From: Symsagittifera roscoffensis
Taxonomy: Eukaryota > Xenacoelomorpha > Acoela > Convolutidae
DNA length: 64,000 nucleotides
Assembly (NCBI RefSeq): GCF_963678635.1
Contig: NC_087066.1
Span: 53,338,312-53,402,311, forward strand
Reading direction: 5' to 3'
The notes under the pieces were generated by a model. That model had not been told where the DNA came from. It did not search any database and worked only from the letters and a program-made list of their open reading frames with translations. The position numbers and the translations under genes are program-made. Every line of letters begins with the position of its first letter. Position 1 is the first letter of the stretch. Below are positions 53,756 through 64,000 of this stretch, in pieces.

Positions 53756-53975
53756 TTGAATTAACATTTTACATTTCTTATTTTAAATTACAAAGTTGAA
53801 TTATTTTCAAATGTGCAAGTGTATGCCAGTTATTAATGAACAGTGAGTGAAAGTAAGTTTACATTAATAACAAGGTATATTATAAACATGTACTTTATAG
53901 ATCCAAAATCTGACAATTATAGTTACTGTTTTTCCCTAAATGAACTTAAAATTAATCCATGATAATTTACCATGA

Positions 53976-54370
53976 CGGCTCAAATTTTTTTTTTTTCGAG
54001 ATATGGCGTTCGTTATAAAATTTTCGTTTTTTCTTAAACGTAGATATAAAAATACTAGCCGAACTTGAAGTTCTCAACCCCAGTGGGGTGCTGTAGGGGT
54101 ATACATAGGAGTTCCAAATCTGGCGTCCAAATTTGGTTCAAATCCTTTTTGGTTTCGAGATATGGCGTTTCTTTTATGACATTTTCAATAAAAAAAAAAT
54201 TTGGATAAAAAAATTTAACCGAACTTGGAAGTCTCAACCCTAAAGTAGGTTGATTTCAGAGTACGCTCAGGAGTTGCAAATCTGGGGTCCAAGTATGACT
54301 GCTCAAATCTTTTTGATTTTCCAGATCTGTCGTTTTGATGATTTTGGCGTTTTTTTTTCTTCAAAAAACT
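53976..54370. repeat. ~155-165-bp degenerate tandem repeats, right block of copy A
   Basis: Resumes the interrupted unit with CGGCTCAAATTTTTT and TCGAGATATGGCGTT, followed by two further units starting at about 54058 and 54218 (GCCGAACTTGAAGTTC and ACCGAACTTGGAAGTC). Copy B counterpart: 59994-60390. Confidence 0.8.
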
Positions 54371-54698
54371 TGGATGTTATGTGACATTCGACCAAAATGG
54401 ATCAAAATGCAGATTCAGCAGATTCGGAAATTTAGCAGCAAACCTTCCGAATTGACGGTTTTAAGCGATTAACGACGTTATTGGGACGATTAGTCAAACG
54501 GTGAAGGTCAAGATGTTCTGGTATTTTGGAATTTTAAAAATTCGAAGTATGACGTCATATTTCTGAGAAACGTCAGAAACGGCCATTTTGGAAGAAAGTC
54601 GAAGAAAAACACAACAACGATAGTTGCGACGACGACAACAACGAGAAAATTGAGAATCATAATCGGAGAAAAGCAGAAGTAGCAGAGACCGCTCCGAG

Positions 54699-54816
54699 TT
54701 GCAACTATTGTGTCGCTACAATAGTTGCAAGGCCGTTGCGAACAACGGTGATGGGTGGAAAACCAGCCTTCCGGAAGGAGAATAAGAGCCTTATTTCCCC
54801 GGATTCAAGAATCCGG
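54699..54816. repeat. Cassette of five perfect hairpins, copy A
   Basis: Consecutive inverted repeats: TTGCAACTATTGT (54699-54711) pairs with 54718-54730 around GTCGCT; CCGTTG (54733-54738) with CAACGG (54743-54748) around CGAA; CCTTCCGGAAGG (54767-54778) is a palindrome; AATAAG (54781-54786) pairs with CTTATT (54790-54795); CCGGATTC (54799-54806) pairs with GAATCCGG (54809-54816) around AA. No coding sequence. The same order occurs in copy B (60717-60834). Confidence 0.9.
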
Positions 54817-55350
54817 AGGGGTCTCATGACTGGAACTGATAGTGTTTTATATAAACTTTTAGCTTCCCTGTCATGTCCTGATTTGAATTTAATTAACATC
54901 TGAATTCATTCTACTAAGATGAAAAGCTAGGAGTTGGGGGGAAAGGTTTGATCCATCTTTGATGGAGATGAGGATTTTTATCAACTGAACAAAAACAATA
55001 ATAATTCAATAAGTAGTAGTAACCCTGTTTTTAGGAGTGATCTCGTGGTCTGGGAATACTGAGACCCAGCCATGAGCTCACTCTTTCTGCATGTAATTAA
55101 ATTAACTTGAGTGTTTTGACCGAAGCCGAAAGCATTAACGTTTTTGTCGACCCGATGTTAGAAAGACCACCGAAAGTACTGGCTTGGTAGAGACGGTTAA
55201 AAACATGTAAAGCTCTGTTTAGACGTTAGCCAGTCGTCTTAGGACTTAGTTTTATTTTCCGTCGATATGTATCTTCCGGGCGAATGTTACATAGATGTTT
55301 TTATGGCGCTCCTGGGTGTTTTTCTTTCTTAACATCATGACCGGCAGAAC

Positions 55351-55392
55351 CGTTAACGAGCATTCCGCTTCGAGCGGATGCTCACATTAACG
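55351..55392. repeat. 42-bp hairpin, copy A
   Basis: Outer arms CGTTAA and TTAACG enclose inner arms GAGCA/TGCTC and TCCGCT/AGCGGA around a TCG loop, with small bulges. It lies in a segment homologous to 480-760 at the window's left end, where a different hairpin (CACCGG to CCGGTG) occupies the corresponding place. Copy B: 61369-61410. Confidence 0.85.
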
Positions 55393-56066
55393 CCCTAAAT
55401 AGGCCTAAACCGTCGGGGCGGAAGGGTACTTCGGAACGCGGAAGCCTTCCGGATTACCGTGAATAGCTTTTTAACCTAGTTAAGACCGAAAATTCACGAA
55501 TCAGGAAGAGTGGGGGGATCGGCCATTTCCTCGTTCCCTGAGAGGTTTGTGACCAAAAACACTTAAAGATATATATAAAACCAAACAAAAATTAGTATAG
55601 TACCCAAGAAAAACAAAAAACATAAAAAATAACTAAAAAAACCAAAAACAGTAAAAAAGTAAAAAATCAGTAGAAATCATCCCCCAGACAAGATGTGATC
55701 CGACCCTCCCGTTTGTTGTTGATAGATATATTGTTGTTACAGGCATTTATGTCAGTCAGGATCGTTACGATAAATTTTGTAGCCCGTTTGTGAGGCTTGT
55801 ACTGTAGGGTTATTTGAGCATTTAAGCACGTTAATGATAAACTGCGCTCAATCCTGAAGGGTCAGCTGATTTGCGCTCTTGGGAGAAGACTGATCCGGCA
55901 AGCAGTACAAGGAGCAACAACAGGGGGCTCAACGACAACAACAATCGACTGTTGGGTATCGCTTTTTGTATAGGCCGTTTTGTATCCCTTTTGGTACAAA
56001 AAGTAAGATAGTAATCTGTGGGGGGCTCGACAGTGCTGCACTGTAGTGAACCTTCACCGAACTGCG

Positions 56067-56099
56067 AATATCCGAGTTAAGCACCTTAAGTCGGATATT
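56067..56099. repeat. 9-bp-stem hairpin, copy A
   Basis: AATATCCGA (56067-56075) is the perfect complement of TCGGATATT (56091-56099); the 15-nt loop itself contains CTTAAG. Copy B: 62085-62117. Related TCGGATATT text occurs at about 63653. Confidence 0.85.
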
Positions 56100-56951
56100 A
56101 AACAAACCCGGAGGGGTATAGTATTACTAATATTATTACTTATATAGCCTATATTAATACTCCTATATCGTTTTTCAGTGAAAAACACAGAAAGCAGACC
56201 GGTTTTTAGGGTCAAAATAGCGATATTTTGATCCCCCCACAAGTCGCGATTTTTGAGATATCGATTTTTTTCGAAACGGAAAAAAGCGCTAAAGTAGTGT
56301 GTTACATCTTAACTGCACTACCATAATAGATAGAACCGGTTAAGTTTAGTTCGGAAGTGGTTGGAACTATTTTGGGACCAAAAACCGAATTTTCGTGATT
56401 TTTGAGAAAACGAAACAATATAAATTCAGAAAATTTTTTGAAAATTTTGAGTTAGAACAGTAAAAATAGTTGTTCGGACAACTTCCACTAGTGAATCTAC
56501 AAGTTTTAAAACCCGCTTCCCGAAACCATCCGGGTTGCAGAGAAATCGAACTTAACGTGTTTGATTTGGTGGATTCATCGATCCGGAGGGGTACAGGTAG
56601 CATAGTTTTTCGCAAATTTTTTCAACTAAAGCGTTTTAGATCGGGTCTTTTGCATTGAACTAGAAGAGTGTAGGCCTTCTGAGCTCGTATCAAAAATTTT
56701 CAGGTCGAAAAGAACAGAATTGCGGAAAAAGTTAGGCGGAACCTATAGGAGACAAATTTTTTGACTTTAGTCCCATGTCTTAAGCAAACCGAATTGGCTC
56801 CGACAAATTGAGTTCAAAAACCCAAGAAACTTTGTTCCTGACCCTAGGGCCAATGTTTATAAGGCCTATTTCTCTAAACCACATAGTTTATTTAAGCGGA
56901 CGACCGTTACAAGAAAAAGCGTTTTTTATGTTTTAAAAAAAAAAAAAATTG

Positions 56952-57497
56952 AACTTAAAAAAACCGAACTTGAAATTTTCATCACAAAGTGGGGCGGTGT
57001 CAGTGTAATTTCAGGAATGGCAAATCTGATTCGAAGTTTTTGAGACATGCCTTTTATTATGATGTTTTAATTATTTTTTCAAAAAAAATTAAGATAAAAA
57101 AATCTAACCAGTTTTTATATTCTTATCTCGTTAGTGGAATGCTGCCGGAGTACACATTGTGGTTGCAAATCTGACTTCCGAGTATGACTGCTCAGATTCT
57201 TTTTGCATTTTGATTTATGGTGCGGTTCTTTTTTCTTTTCTTTTCAAAACACTTAGATAGAAAAAAAACGCACTTAATACTCTTAGCCCTATAGTGGGGT
57301 GCTTTCAGATGACAATCATGGGTTGCAGTCTGGCGTCCAATTACGATTGCTCAAATCTTCTGCATTTTCAAGATATGGCTTTTTTTGATTTTTTCTTTAT
57401 TTTTCTGAAAAACAGATCAAAAACTAGCCGAACTTGAAATTTCTCAACACTGTAGTTCTCAATCAGCGGTTGCAACAAACTTGGCGTCCAAGTATGA
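56952..57497. repeat. ~155-165-bp degenerate repeats, left block of copy B
   Basis: Same as 50935-51480, one 6.02-kb period later, with a few substitutions. Confidence 0.8.
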
Positions 57498-59989
57498 AAA
57501 AAAACACTAAAATAACAAAAAACACCTGGCCAAAATTACTGCGAGGGCCAATATAGACACTTGACAAAGGTGTTGAAAAAGCCAGAAAGTATTTGAAGTA
57601 AAACGGTCTTCTGGCAGTGCCGTTTGATAAGGGGGTGGGTTTTTGTGTAATGAAAAAGGAGACATATCAGGAAAAACTGAAAGATTCATACCAGGCAGAA
57701 CTATTTAGTGAGAGGAAGAATCTGACAGACAGCGTGATTATGAAAATTGAAAAAGATCTAAACAAAGAATTACTCGCCATGAAAAAGAAGGACGAGATTA
57801 GCGAAGCGCTGTATACTGAGGCGGGAGCGCAGCCGGCTAGGCTGTATGGACTAGCAAAAGTACACAAACAAGGCACACCACTTCGTGCCGTCCTTTCTTT
57901 ACCGGGTAGCTTATATGACAACCTAAACAAAACTTGGCAAAGGACTTTGATGAAATTGAGGGGGCAAACATAGAAACGAACACTTAAATGGCCAGGGAGA
58001 TCTTGGAGAGAAAACTGAGTTGGACTCTGACGAGAGTATAATCTCCCTTGATGTGAACAGTTTGTACACTAATGTCCCGCTCAAGGAAGCGGTTGAAATA
58101 ACCCTGAGGAGATTATATGAGCAAGTCAACCCTCCGGAGACATCTCGCAAGACTATGAAAAAACTAATAAATTTGGCAGTGAGTAAGGTACACTTTAAAT
58201 GCAATGGTTTGTGGTATGTAAAAAAAACGGTTTAGCAATGGGCGCCTCCCTTGCAGTATTATTGGCCAATTTGTGGCCCAAAGAAGACGAACCTGCATTA
58301 AAGAAAGAAGTACCAAAACTGAATGTGCTAAATGAGGGTAACAAGGAAGTGTGCCCTAGATGTCAGAAAAAGGTGACATATCGGACAAAAGGGGTAGAAT
58401 GCGAAGCTTGTTTGAATTGGTACCACTTAGGGTGTAGTAACATATCGGAATCCGAATACGCAGATATCGCTGAAACAGTATGGTATTGCATGACTTGCAA
58501 AAAACAACAGGAAGCAGATCGCACTGACTGTGAATATTGTTAAAGTTTTTCTAAGATATGTGGACGACATAGTTAGAACGGTCGAGGGTGATCCTGGGGT
58601 AGTTCACGAGGCTGCCAGTGAGTTGCATACAAACTTGCAGTTCACCAAAGAAGAACTTGATAGTAACGGCAATTTGGCCTTTTTGGACTTAAATTTCAAC
58701 GTGGATTCAAGAAAAAAGGTCACATGTGGTTGGTACCAAAGACCCACTGATACCGGCACCATTCTAATTTTCAGAGGCTGCACACCTTTGCAGTACAAAA
58801 GAAACGTTATTGAAAGGACGTTTTATAGGGTTTTCAGAATTACCTCAACTTGGGAAAGTTTTGGCCACGCAATGGAAAAAATCGGAAGCAATGGATTGAA
58901 AATCAAAATCCGGAAAATTGGTCTGACAGGGTAGCGTTTTAAACTCTTAACAACGTCATTGAGGGAAAGAAAAATTTAGAGGTGAAGGCATCAGAACCGA
59001 GAAACGATACTTGGTTGAAAGACTCAGCCCTTCTTACAATGCAATATCGAGGCAATCCATCTCAACTGTTAACCGCAAACGTTCGGCTAATATCCGGGGC
59101 ACAAACAATTTTTACAACAAGAAAAATGAAAACATGCTTGCCATCCCTCAAAACTTCCTTTGCTCGTGAACTGAGACCCAAAGTGGTGTACAAGCTTACA
59201 TGTAGTGGAGGTAACTCCACCTATGTTGGCCAGACAGTCCGACATTTAGCCACGAGGGTCGATGAACACCGATGGACTCCCCAGTAGGGCAACACTTGTT
59301 AGAATGTAATAAGAAGGTAGGCGGTACTGCTGAGCTGAAGTCAGAGATTATAGACTAGTCAGCTAATACTCATAAGCTACTGACACTAGAGGCTGTACAT
59401 ATTTGGAGGGAGAGGCCGAGGATCAACACACGCGATGAACTCAGGAGACGGGAAAATATACTAAAATTATAGACTGTGCATATCATGGCTAAAAGTTAAA
59501 AAACTGACATGTAAGAATCAAAAATAATCCCAAATTGAAATTTTATGACCATGAAAGAACAAAAAACTAGAAAATCTCAGAAATTTACAGGAAAAAGTTA
59601 TTCATGATTACGTAATTTATTATGTCACTACAGTTGTTTAAATTTGATTGGTTATAAAGTTTTAGAGCATTTTTAGACATGTTTCTCATTTTTCAGATCT
59701 TTGATTCTTTTGTAAAAATTGTAAAAAATTTTTTAATCCTGATGATGTGCGAAAACTAAATGTGCGAAAACGTTTGAATTAACATTTTACATTTCTTATT
59801 TTAAATTACAAAGTTGAATTATTTTCAAATGTGCAAGTGTATGCCAGTTATTAATGAACAGTGAGTGAAAGTAAGTTTACATTAATAACAAGGTATATTA
59901 TAAACATGTACTTTATAGATCCAAAATCTGGCAATTAGAGTTACTGTTTTTCCCTAAATGAACTTAAAATTAATCCATGATAATTTACC
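57498..59989 (+). pseudogene. Penelope-like retroelement with a PHD finger inside the RT and a GIY-YIG nuclease, copy B
   Basis: Collinear with the element at 51481-53971. RT segments are 57617-57973, 58020-58235 (motif A) and 58199-58280 (motif B). The PHD finger is 58351-58498, motif C FLRYVDDI about 58548, and the GIY-YIG nuclease 58982-59471. It has the same frame breaks as copy A plus extra lesions: TAC to TAA at about 57600, and a 2-bp insertion at about 58010. The GIY-YIG frame stops at the same place (EHRWTPQ then TAG), with the last exon-like stretch continuing in another frame. The flanking ATGA is at 57494-57497 and 59990-59993. Confidence 0.88.
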
Positions 59990-59993
59990 ATGA

Positions 59994-60390
59994 CGGCTCA
60001 AATTTTTTTTTTTCGAGATATGGCGTTCGTTATAAAATTTTCGTTTTTTCTTAAACGTAGATATAAAAATACTAGCCGAACTTGAAGTTCTCAACCCCAG
60101 TGGGGTGCTGTAGGGGTATACATAGGAGTTCCAAATCTGGCGTCCAAATTTGGTTCAAATCCTTTTTGGTTTCGAGATATGGCGTTTCTTTTATGACATT
60201 TTCAATAGAAAAAAAAATTTGGATAAAAAAATTTAATCGAACTTGGAAGTCTCAACCCTAAAGTAGGTTGATTTCAGAGTACGCTCAGGAGTTGCAAATC
60301 TGGGGTCCAAGTATGACTGCTCAAATCCTTTTGATTTTCCAGATCTGTCGTTTTGATGATTTTGGCGTTTTTTTTTCTTCAAAAAACTTG
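59994..60390. repeat. ~155-165-bp degenerate repeats, right block of copy B
   Basis: Same as 53976-54370, one period later. Confidence 0.8.
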
Positions 60391-60716
60391 GATGTTATGT
60401 GACATTCGACCAAAATGGATCAAAATGCAGATTCAGCAGATTCGGAAATTTAGCAGCAAACCTTCCGAATTGACGGTTTTAAGCGATTAACGACGTTATT
60501 GGGACGATTAGTCAAACGGTGAAGGTCAAGATGTTCTGGTATTTTGGAATTTTAAAAATTCGAAGTATGACGTCATATTTCTGAGAAACGTCAGAAACGG
60601 CCATTTTGGCAGAAAGTCGAAGAAAAACACAACAACGATAGTTGCGACGACGACAACAACGAGAAAATTGAGAATCATAATCGGAGAAAAGCAGAAGTAG
60701 CAGAGACCGCTCCGAG

Positions 60717-60834
60717 TTGCAACTATTGTGTCGCTACAATAGTTGCAAGGCCGTTGCGAACAACGGTGATGGGTGGAAAACCAGCCTTCCGGAAGGAGAA
60801 TAAGAGCCTTATTTCCCCGGATTCAAGAATCCGG
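60717..60834. repeat. Cassette of five perfect hairpins, copy B
   Basis: All five stems described at 54699-54816 are present unchanged. Confidence 0.9.
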
Positions 60835-62788
60835 AGGGGTCTCATGACTGGAACTGATAGTGTTTTATATAAACTTTTAGCTTCCCTGTCATGTCCTGAT
60901 TTGAATTTAATTTACATCTGAATTCATTCTACTAAGATGAGAAGCTAGGAGTTGGGGAGAAAGGTTTGATCCATCTTTGATGGAGATGAGGATTTTTATC
61001 AACTGAACAAAAACAATAATAATTCAATAAGTAGTAGTAACCCTGTTTTTAGGAGTGACCTCGTGGTCTGGGAATACTGAGACCCAGCCATGAGCTCACT
61101 CTTTCTGCATGTAATTAAATTAACTTGAGTGTTTTGACCGAAGCCGAAAGCATTAACGTTTTTGTCGACCCGATGTTAGAAAGACCACCGAAAGTACTGG
61201 CTTGGTAGAGCCGGTTAAAAACATGTAAAGCTCTGTTTAGACGTTAGCCAGTCGTCTTAGGACCTAGTTTTATTTTCCGTCGATATGTATCTTCCGGGCG
61301 AATGTTACATAGATGTTTTTATGGCGCTCCTGGGTGTTTTTCTTTCTTAACATCATGACCGGCAGAACCGTTAACGAGCATTCCGCTTCGAGCGGATGCT
61401 CACATTAACGCCCTAAATAGGCCTAAGCCGTCGGGGCGGAAGGGTAGTTCGGAACGCGGAAGCCTTCCGGATTACCGTGAATAGCTTTTTAACCTAGTTA
61501 AGACCGAAAATTCACGAATCAGGAAGGGTGGGGGGATCGGCCATTTCCTCGTTCCCTGAGAGGTTTGTGACCAAAAACACTTAAAGATATATATAAAACC
61601 AAACAAAAATTAGTATAGTACCCAAGAAAAACAAAAAACATAAAAAATAACTAAAAAAACCAAAAACAGTAAAAAAGTAAAAAATCAGTAGAAATCATCC
61701 CCCAGACAAGATGTGATCCGACCCTCCCGTTTGTTGTTGATAGATATATTGTTGTTACAGGCATTTATGTCAGTCAGGCTCGTTACGATAAATTTTGTAG
61801 CCCGTTTGTGAGGCTTGTACTGTAGGGTTATTTGAGCATTTAAGCACGTTAATGATAAACTGCGCTCAATCCTGAAGGGTCAGCTGATTTGCGCTCTTGG
61901 GAGAAGACTGATCCGGCAAGCAGTACAAGGAGCAACAACAGGGGGCTCAACGACAACAACAATCGACTGTTGGGTATCGCTTTTTGTATAGGCCGTTTTG
62001 TATCCCTTTTGGTACAAAAAGTAAGATAGTAATCTGTGGGGGGCTCGACAGTGCTGCACTGTAGTGAACCTTCACCGAACTGCGAATATCCGAGTTAAGC
62101 ACCTTAAGTCGGATATTAAACAAACCCGGAGGGGTATAGTATTACTAATATTATTACTTATATAGCCTATATTAATACTCCTATATCGTTTTTCAGTGAA
62201 AAACACAGAAAGCAGACCGGTTTTTAGGGTCAAAATAGCGATATTTTGATCCCCCCACAAGTCGCGATTTTTGAGATATCGATATTTTTCGAAACGGAAA
62301 AAAGCGCTAAAGTAGTGTGTTACATCTTAACTGCACTACCATAATAGATAGAACCGGTTAAGTTTAGTTCGGAAGTGGTTGGAACTATTTTGGAACCAAA
62401 AACCGAATTTTCGTGATTTTTGAGAAAACGAAACAATATAAATTCAGAAAATTTTTTGAAAATTTTGAGTTAGAACAGTAAAAATAGTTGTTCGGACAAC
62501 TTCCACTAGTGAATCTACAAGTTTTAAAACCCGCTTCCCGAAACCATCCGGGTTGCAGAGAAATCGAACTTAACGTGTTTGATTTGGTGGATTCATCGAT
62601 CCGGAGGGGTACAGGTAGCATAGTTTTTCGCAATTTTTTTCAACTAAAGCGTTTTAGATCGGGTCTTTTGCATTGAACTAGAAGAGTGTAGGCCTTCTGA
62701 GCTCGGATCAAAAATTTTCAGGTCGAAAAGAACAGAATTGCGGAAAAAGTTAGGCGGAACCTATAGGAGACAAATTTTTTGACTTTAG

Positions 62789-63540
62789 AAAAAAGACGTT
62801 TTGGTTAATAACTTTAGAACTACTGGGCATATCGAATTGATATTGGTGTCAATAGATCAGAAATTAGCTGAACTTACTGATAGGGACAAAAAATTATTCG
62901 AAAAAGAAAGCTTGAAAAATTTTCGAGATTGTTTTTAGCAAATTCACCAATTTGGGAGGGTAGACCCTTCTCGTTTTATAAATTTTTTTTTTAGAAAAGC
63001 CCTTACACCCCTACCAAAAGGTAATAGCGGTTGAATAAAGTATCTTTTGGCTGTACTAGACGAAAAGGGAAGGCTAAAGGCACAGGAAAACCTTAATCGA
63101 ACCGAAGTTAGGCTTGCGATAAGACCCTTCACCGTTAGCGTGAATTGTCCAATAAGAGGCTTAACTTCAATCCGGAAGGGTCTAGGAAGGCATTACATAC
63201 CCCTCCTAGTTAATTTAAAAAATAAAATCGCATCGGAGAACGTATCCGGAGGGGTATAGGTTGAAAAAAGAAAATCTCCGAAAAGCTACTTTTACAAACC
63301 AGAGGGCTCCCTATCCGGAGGGGTCAAAATTTTTTTTTTTTTCAAATTAGGAGGGTTCCGAATCCCGAGGGGTCTTATATTTGCTAATTCGGAGGGGTCC
63401 CAATCCGGAAGGGTCTTACATTTACTAACTCAGAGGGGTCCCAATCCGGAGGGGTCTAAATTTTGCTAGTCCGGAAGGGTCCTATTTTTTTCCAATCCGG
63501 AGGGGTATTATTTTATTAAATGACTTAGATAAACGGAAGA
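62789..63540. repeat. Right flank of the 6-kb array, with dispersed TCCGGAGGGGTC motifs
   Basis: After an AT-rich start, TCCGGAGGGGT or a close variant (TCCGGAAGGGTC, TTCGGAGGGGTCC, TCCCGAGGGGTC) occurs about ten times between 63169 and 63510, spaced irregularly at 14-70 bp. Single copies are also found at 54811, 56121 and 56581 in unit A and in unit B. The motif resembles the GAAGGGTCC core of the minisatellite at 4.1-5.0 kb. No coding region is supported. Confidence 0.75.
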
Positions 63541-64000
63541 AAGACTAAAGTGAGAGGTATTAGGTTATTAGCAGACAGGCTAGGAATCAGTGACTGCACT
63601 GGTAACTTGCCTTTCAATAAAAACCAGACCAAAACAAAACAGATCCGAACTCGGATATTCGCGACACTAAGTCTAAGCTAAAAAGAACGTAATTCATTGG
63701 TGTGGATTGAAACCCAATACGTTTTTGTGAAAAGTGACTGCCCTGAGGATTGTAGTAGGTCTAGCTCGGGAAGTCCGAAGGCAGATAGGTAACACAGTAC
63801 TCGGTGGGTGCAATAGACACCCACTTGAGAAAATTACTGCCTTCAAAGTTTTGTCTGTTTGGTGCAGCACCAAGCAGTGAAAGCTTTTTCTTTAAAAAAA
63901 AAACTAAAAAAAAAAAGTTCGACTATTGTACTGCGACCGACTAAAAGTACAATACACATACATTTTTGTTCATAGAGGTATTCATATTCTGTCATTATAT
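63541..64000. other. Window end, no gene recognised
   Basis: Moderately GC segment with a short stem (GGGTGCAATAGACACCC at about 63806-63822) and then A-rich DNA. It may belong to the same repeat family as 1-4 kb and the 6-kb units, but I found no long match. Confidence 0.4.

Larger units (their letters stand above)
51481..53971 (+). pseudogene. Penelope-like retroelement with a PHD finger inside the RT and a GIY-YIG nuclease, copy A
   Basis: Read on the + strand with frameshifts. The N-terminal RT part is 51540-51957 (NGLLAVPFDKEVGFCVMKKE, RLYGLAKVHKQGTPLRAVLS). Motif A region is 51918-52217 (IISLDVNSLYTNVPLKEAVE). Motif B is GLAMGASLAVLLANLW (52218-52262). A C4HC3 PHD finger follows (52333-52480; CPRC, CEAC, HLGC, CMTC). 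Motif C is FLRYVDDI at 52530. The C-terminal GIY-YIG endonuclease is 52964-53453 (GVYKLTCSGG, STYVGQTVRHLATRVDEHR, and after a stop LEAVHIWRERPRINTRDELR). Frame breaks near 51915, 52205 (a run of 8 A), 52505 and 52917 leave it non-functional. The flanking ATGA (51477-51480, 53972-53975) is the likely target duplication. Confidence 0.88.
50754..56770. repeat. 6.02-kb tandem unit, copy A
   Basis: Starts GTCCCATGTCTTAAGC and ends GACTTTA just before the same start recurs at 56771. Contents in order: a homologue of the left-end repeats (50754-50930), a ~160-bp degenerate repeat block, a nested Penelope-like element (51481-53971), the rest of the repeat block (to 54370), a hairpin cassette (54699-54816), a GC-richer structured segment (55280-55560), and AT-rich DNA with the 56067-56099 hairpin. 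Copies A and B differ by well under 1% by eye. Confidence 0.95.
56771..62788. repeat. 6.02-kb tandem unit, copy B
   Basis: Second unit, 6018 bp, collinear with copy A throughout. Differences seen include a 2-bp GA insertion at about 58010 and about eight substitutions over the Penelope-like element. After 62788 the sequence continues with AAAAAAGACGTTTTGG in place of a third start. Confidence 0.95.

Noticed and set aside
50935-54370. CRISPR-like array
   Set aside because: The repeats are ~160 bp, degenerate and without spacers, in a clearly eukaryotic context.
56036-56130. 5S rRNA gene or spliced-leader RNA
   Set aside because: The phrase around CCGAGTTAAGCACC looked 5S-like at first, but none of the conserved 5S internal control regions is present; it is the loop region of the 9-bp hairpin.

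Overview
This is metazoan nuclear DNA, most likely from a non-model, AT-rich marine or aquatic invertebrate. The evidence is a spliced PSMD5 gene, a spliced Cys-loop (nicotinic-type) receptor gene, GT-AG introns, tRNA-derived SINEs, hAT-type MITEs and three unrelated classes of retroelement. Nothing in it looks bacterial or viral. I cannot name the species from sequence alone.

Two host genes are convincing. PSMD5 (a 19S proteasome base-assembly chaperone) lies on the + strand at 17.07-28.29 kb. Its seven exons join in phase to a predicted 514-residue protein. A Cys-loop receptor subunit of non-alpha (no vicinal cysteine) type lies on the - strand at 43.73-37.45 kb in at least five exons. Nearly everything else is mobile or repetitive DNA.

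Layout. 0-4.1 kb: two tandem ~2.1-kb non-coding units. 4.1-5.05 kb: a 63-bp (3 x 21-bp) minisatellite built on GAAGGGTCC. 5.5-13.1 kb: a GC-rich, broken Ty3/Gypsy-like retroelement, mostly on the - strand. It carries an integrase with a GPF module, a TARG1-like macro domain, a coiled-coil Gag-like segment, and one clear plus one probable SGNH-hydrolase domain. 13.9-15.4 kb: a solo copy of a dispersed repeat and a dead LINE reverse transcriptase. 17.35-21.33 kb: inside PSMD5 intron 1 on the opposite strand, a near-intact non-LTR element with a 2A peptide, a chromo-barrel-like domain, an RT, a zinc knuckle and a restriction-like endonuclease. It is broken by a 188-bp tandem duplication over its catalytic motif. 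29.4-36.5 kb: local duplications and MITEs. 38-47 kb: MITEs, SINEs and repeats in and beyond the receptor introns. 47.4-49.7 kb: a GC-rich coding relic. 50.75-62.79 kb: two almost identical 6.02-kb tandem units. Each holds a decayed Penelope-like element whose RT is interrupted by a PHD finger. That element is nested in a ~160-bp repeat and followed by a cassette of perfect hairpins. 62.8-64 kb: more of the same family, rich in TCCGGAGGGGTC motifs.

The most unusual theme is that three unrelated retroelements (Ty3-like, RLE-type LINE, Penelope-like) each carry a domain of the chromatin or ADP-ribose reader type: macro, chromo-barrel-like and PHD respectively. The homologies were judged by eye without database searches.
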